Below, one piece after another: positions 12,686 through 13,652 of a DNA stretch of 13,652 nucleotides. Source of the stretch: Blautia sp. (GTDB lineage Bacteria; Bacillota; Clostridia; Lachnospirales; Lachnospiraceae); NCBI GenBank assembly GCA_017515945.1, contig JAFWDX010000164.1:1-13652 (forward strand), given 5' to 3'. The notes beneath the pieces were generated by a model. That model did not search any database. It was not told the DNA's origin and was given only the letters and a program-made list of their open reading frames with translations. Every line of letters starts with the position of its first letter. Positions within the stretch are counted from its first letter, which is position 1. A program made the position numbers and the translations under genes.

Positions 12686-13447
12686 TTATTTAAGTCTGGC
12701 ATAATTCTTAAAGAGTGCGATTCCGCCTACACGTTTGTTTTTGTCAAAATAGAATCTCAGCGTGTAACTGGAATAATTATAATCGATGTATGATTTAAGC
12801 TTGCGCAGCTCCACCATGTTGTAGGTATCTCCGTTGTTGCGCATCACCGTATACAGTCTGTCCGAGGCGACTGAAAGTGTCCGGGCTTTTGCCTTACCGT
12901 AAGCAGCCTTGACCAGCGTCATGTGATTGCCCGGAAAGATCCCGCGGTAGGTGGACAGAAAGCTCCGCAGGTAATCCGCGTCGTCTCCGCCGGCAAAAAT
13001 ATAAAAGCTGGCTGTATCATAAGCGGCATTTTTGTCAACAAAGGAAAGCGTGGATGTGCTGTACTGGTCGCTGACTCCTTCACCCTTCACAACAAGATCA
13101 TTTTTCTGCATGGCAGCCGGAAATACCTGTACGGTGCAGGTGCCCTTCCAGGAGCCGACCTTGGCTGTGATCCGGGCCGTCCCGGTCCTTCTGGCCTTTA
13201 CGACGCCCTTGCTGCTGACGAGGGCGATGCTTTTGGAAGTAGTGGCCCATTTAACCTTTTTCTTGCCGACGCCCTTGGCTTTGAGCGTAAAGCTCTGGCC
13301 GACGGCGAGGCTGACTTTTGTTTTGGAAAGCTTAGGCGCCGCCGAAACCGGCACAGCCAGCAGCATGACAGCCAGCAGGGCGACGAAAGCGAGCAGGCGC
13401 GGGAGACGTGCTCTACGGGAATCGTTTTGATTGATGTTTTGTGACAT
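12686..13447 (-). CDS. Exported protein with one bacterial Ig-like (BIG2-type) domain
   Basis: A 253-residue secreted protein of unknown function. It opens with a charged stretch and a hydrophobic core (17-33) ending VPVSA before AP, a textbook signal peptidase I site after residue 36. Residues about 38-108 form one Ig-like domain of the BIG2 type: LSKTKVSLAVGQSFTLKAKG, then VKWATTSKSIALVSSKGVVKARRTGTARITAK and a final CTVQV strand. The remaining 140 or so residues (from about 115) match no family I recognise. They are rich in aromatics and small polar residues and end in alternating beta-like strands (YTLRFYFDKNKRVGGIALFKNY). No LPxTG sorting signal or C-terminal anchor is visible, so it is probably released or bound non-covalently. 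GGAGGA sits 6-7 bases before the ATG. It is convergent with sigH and has its own promoter. Confidence 0.82.
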   Translation of the reverse strand: MSQNINQNDSRRARLPRLLAFVALLAVMLLAVPVSAAPKLSKTKVSLAVGQSFTLKAKGVGKKKVKWATTSKSIALVSSKGVVKARRTGTARITAKVGSWKGTCTVQVFPAAMQKNDLVVKGEGVSDQYSTSTLSFVDKNAAYDTASFYIFAGGDDADYLRSFLSTYRGIFPGNHMTLVKAAYGKAKARTLSVASDRLYTVMRNNGDTYNMVELRKLKSYIDYNYSSYTLRFYFDKNKRVGGIALFKNYARLK

Positions 13448-13480
13448 ATCTAATCCTCCGTATATTCTAATATTTATATT

Positions 13481-13496
13481 GTAACTATACAGTTGC
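13481..13496 (-). promoter_or_regulatory. Imperfect palindrome near the transcription start of the BIG2 gene
   Basis: On the minus strand GCAACTGTATAGTTAC is an interrupted palindrome (outer arms GcAACT and AGTTaC). It lies just downstream of the start site expected from the -10 box at 13510-13515. It could be an operator or an initial leader hairpin. The AACTGT/AGTTAC half-sites resemble the arms of copy B, but the interior is absent. Confidence 0.3.
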
Positions 13497-13509
13497 CTTT
13501 ACATTCTTT

Positions 13510-13538
13510 ATTATAACGTAAAATGTTGAAAATGTGAA
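13510..13538 (-). promoter_or_regulatory. Sigma-A promoter of the BIG2 gene
   Basis: On the minus strand TTCACA (13533-13538, five of six bases of TTGACA) and a perfect TATAAT (13510-13515) are separated by exactly 17 bases. Transcription would start near 13503, giving a leader of about 55 bases. The REP-like repeat cluster begins at the very next base upstream of the -35 box. Confidence 0.75.
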
Positions 13539-13652
13539 GAGTCAAGGGGGCGAGTCTGATGGGGTCAGGCCCTCCAAACATTCTGTGAACAGCGTTCATG
13601 GGTGAGTCAGGGGGCGGGTTCAATGAGTCAGAGGGGACAGGTTCCTTGACTC
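13539..13652. repeat. REP-like cluster of GAGTCA-flanked repeats at the window edge
   Basis: GAGTCA occurs at 13539, 13604 and 13625, each followed by a G run. The first two units are close direct repeats of about 30 bases (GAGTCA, GGGGGCG, nGTyTrATG, then GTCAG). The third is a 28-base imperfect palindrome whose GAGTCA (13625-13630) is closed by TGACTC (13647-13652). The outermost nine bases GAGTCAAGG (13539-13547) are inverted at 13644-13652. A small TGAAC-AGC-GTTCA hairpin lies within the cluster. The cluster probably continues past the right edge. It resembles REP elements mobilised by IS200-like (RAYT) transposases; no such gene is present here. No gene is seen in 13448-13652. Confidence 0.6.

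Noticed and set aside
13539..13652. CRISPR array
   Set aside because: Repeat units are imperfect and unequally spaced, with no uniform spacers and no cas genes nearby; a REP-like cluster fits better.

Overview
The window reads as chromosomal DNA from a Gram-positive anaerobe of class Clostridia, probably Lachnospiraceae. The grounds are a SigH-type sigma factor downstream of cysS, mrnC and rlmB (a Bacillus/Clostridia gene order), strong AGGAGG-type ribosome binding sites, an MEP-pathway ispF, and rather GC-rich coding sequence with AT-rich intergenic gaps. The family assignment is inference. I see no phage genes, transposase gene, CRISPR array, rRNA or tRNA.

Left part (1-3202). On the minus strand mutY is followed, with a 4-base overlap, by a family 2 glycosyltransferase that runs off the left edge. 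A HAD-family phosphatase diverges from mutY. A PAP2-family membrane phosphatase faces it from the right, and the two converge on a perfect 13-bp hairpin that acts as terminator.

Central part (3427-8795). A co-directional plus-strand run carries trmO (tRNA modification), an aspartate kinase with ACT domains (entry to the aspartate amino acid family), a large helicase with an N-terminal RecB/Cas4-type nuclease domain and an XPD-type iron-sulfur domain, and a secreted or anchored serine hydrolase of the beta-lactamase fold. The last three are tightly packed (2-base gap, then an ATGA overlap).

Right part (8902-12635). ispF, cysS, mrnC, rlmB and sigH follow in one direction: isoprenoid precursor synthesis, cysteinyl-tRNA synthesis, 23S rRNA maturation, 23S rRNA 2'-O-methylation and the transition-state/early sporulation sigma factor. 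This matches the conserved Bacillus/Clostridia block, but no yacP/rae1 lies between rlmB and sigH. A convergent gene then encodes an exported protein with one Ig-like (BIG2-type) domain, with a good sigma-A promoter. A cluster of GAGTCA-flanked REP-like repeats fills the right edge and abuts that promoter.

The least expected signals are the nuclease-helicase fusion and a 32-base element found almost unchanged about 30 bases ahead of both the aspartate kinase and cysS start codons, with a weaker partial copy after the BIG2 gene. No gene-free stretch exceeds 300 bases. I did not find a convincing new multi-gene system; most of the window is housekeeping.
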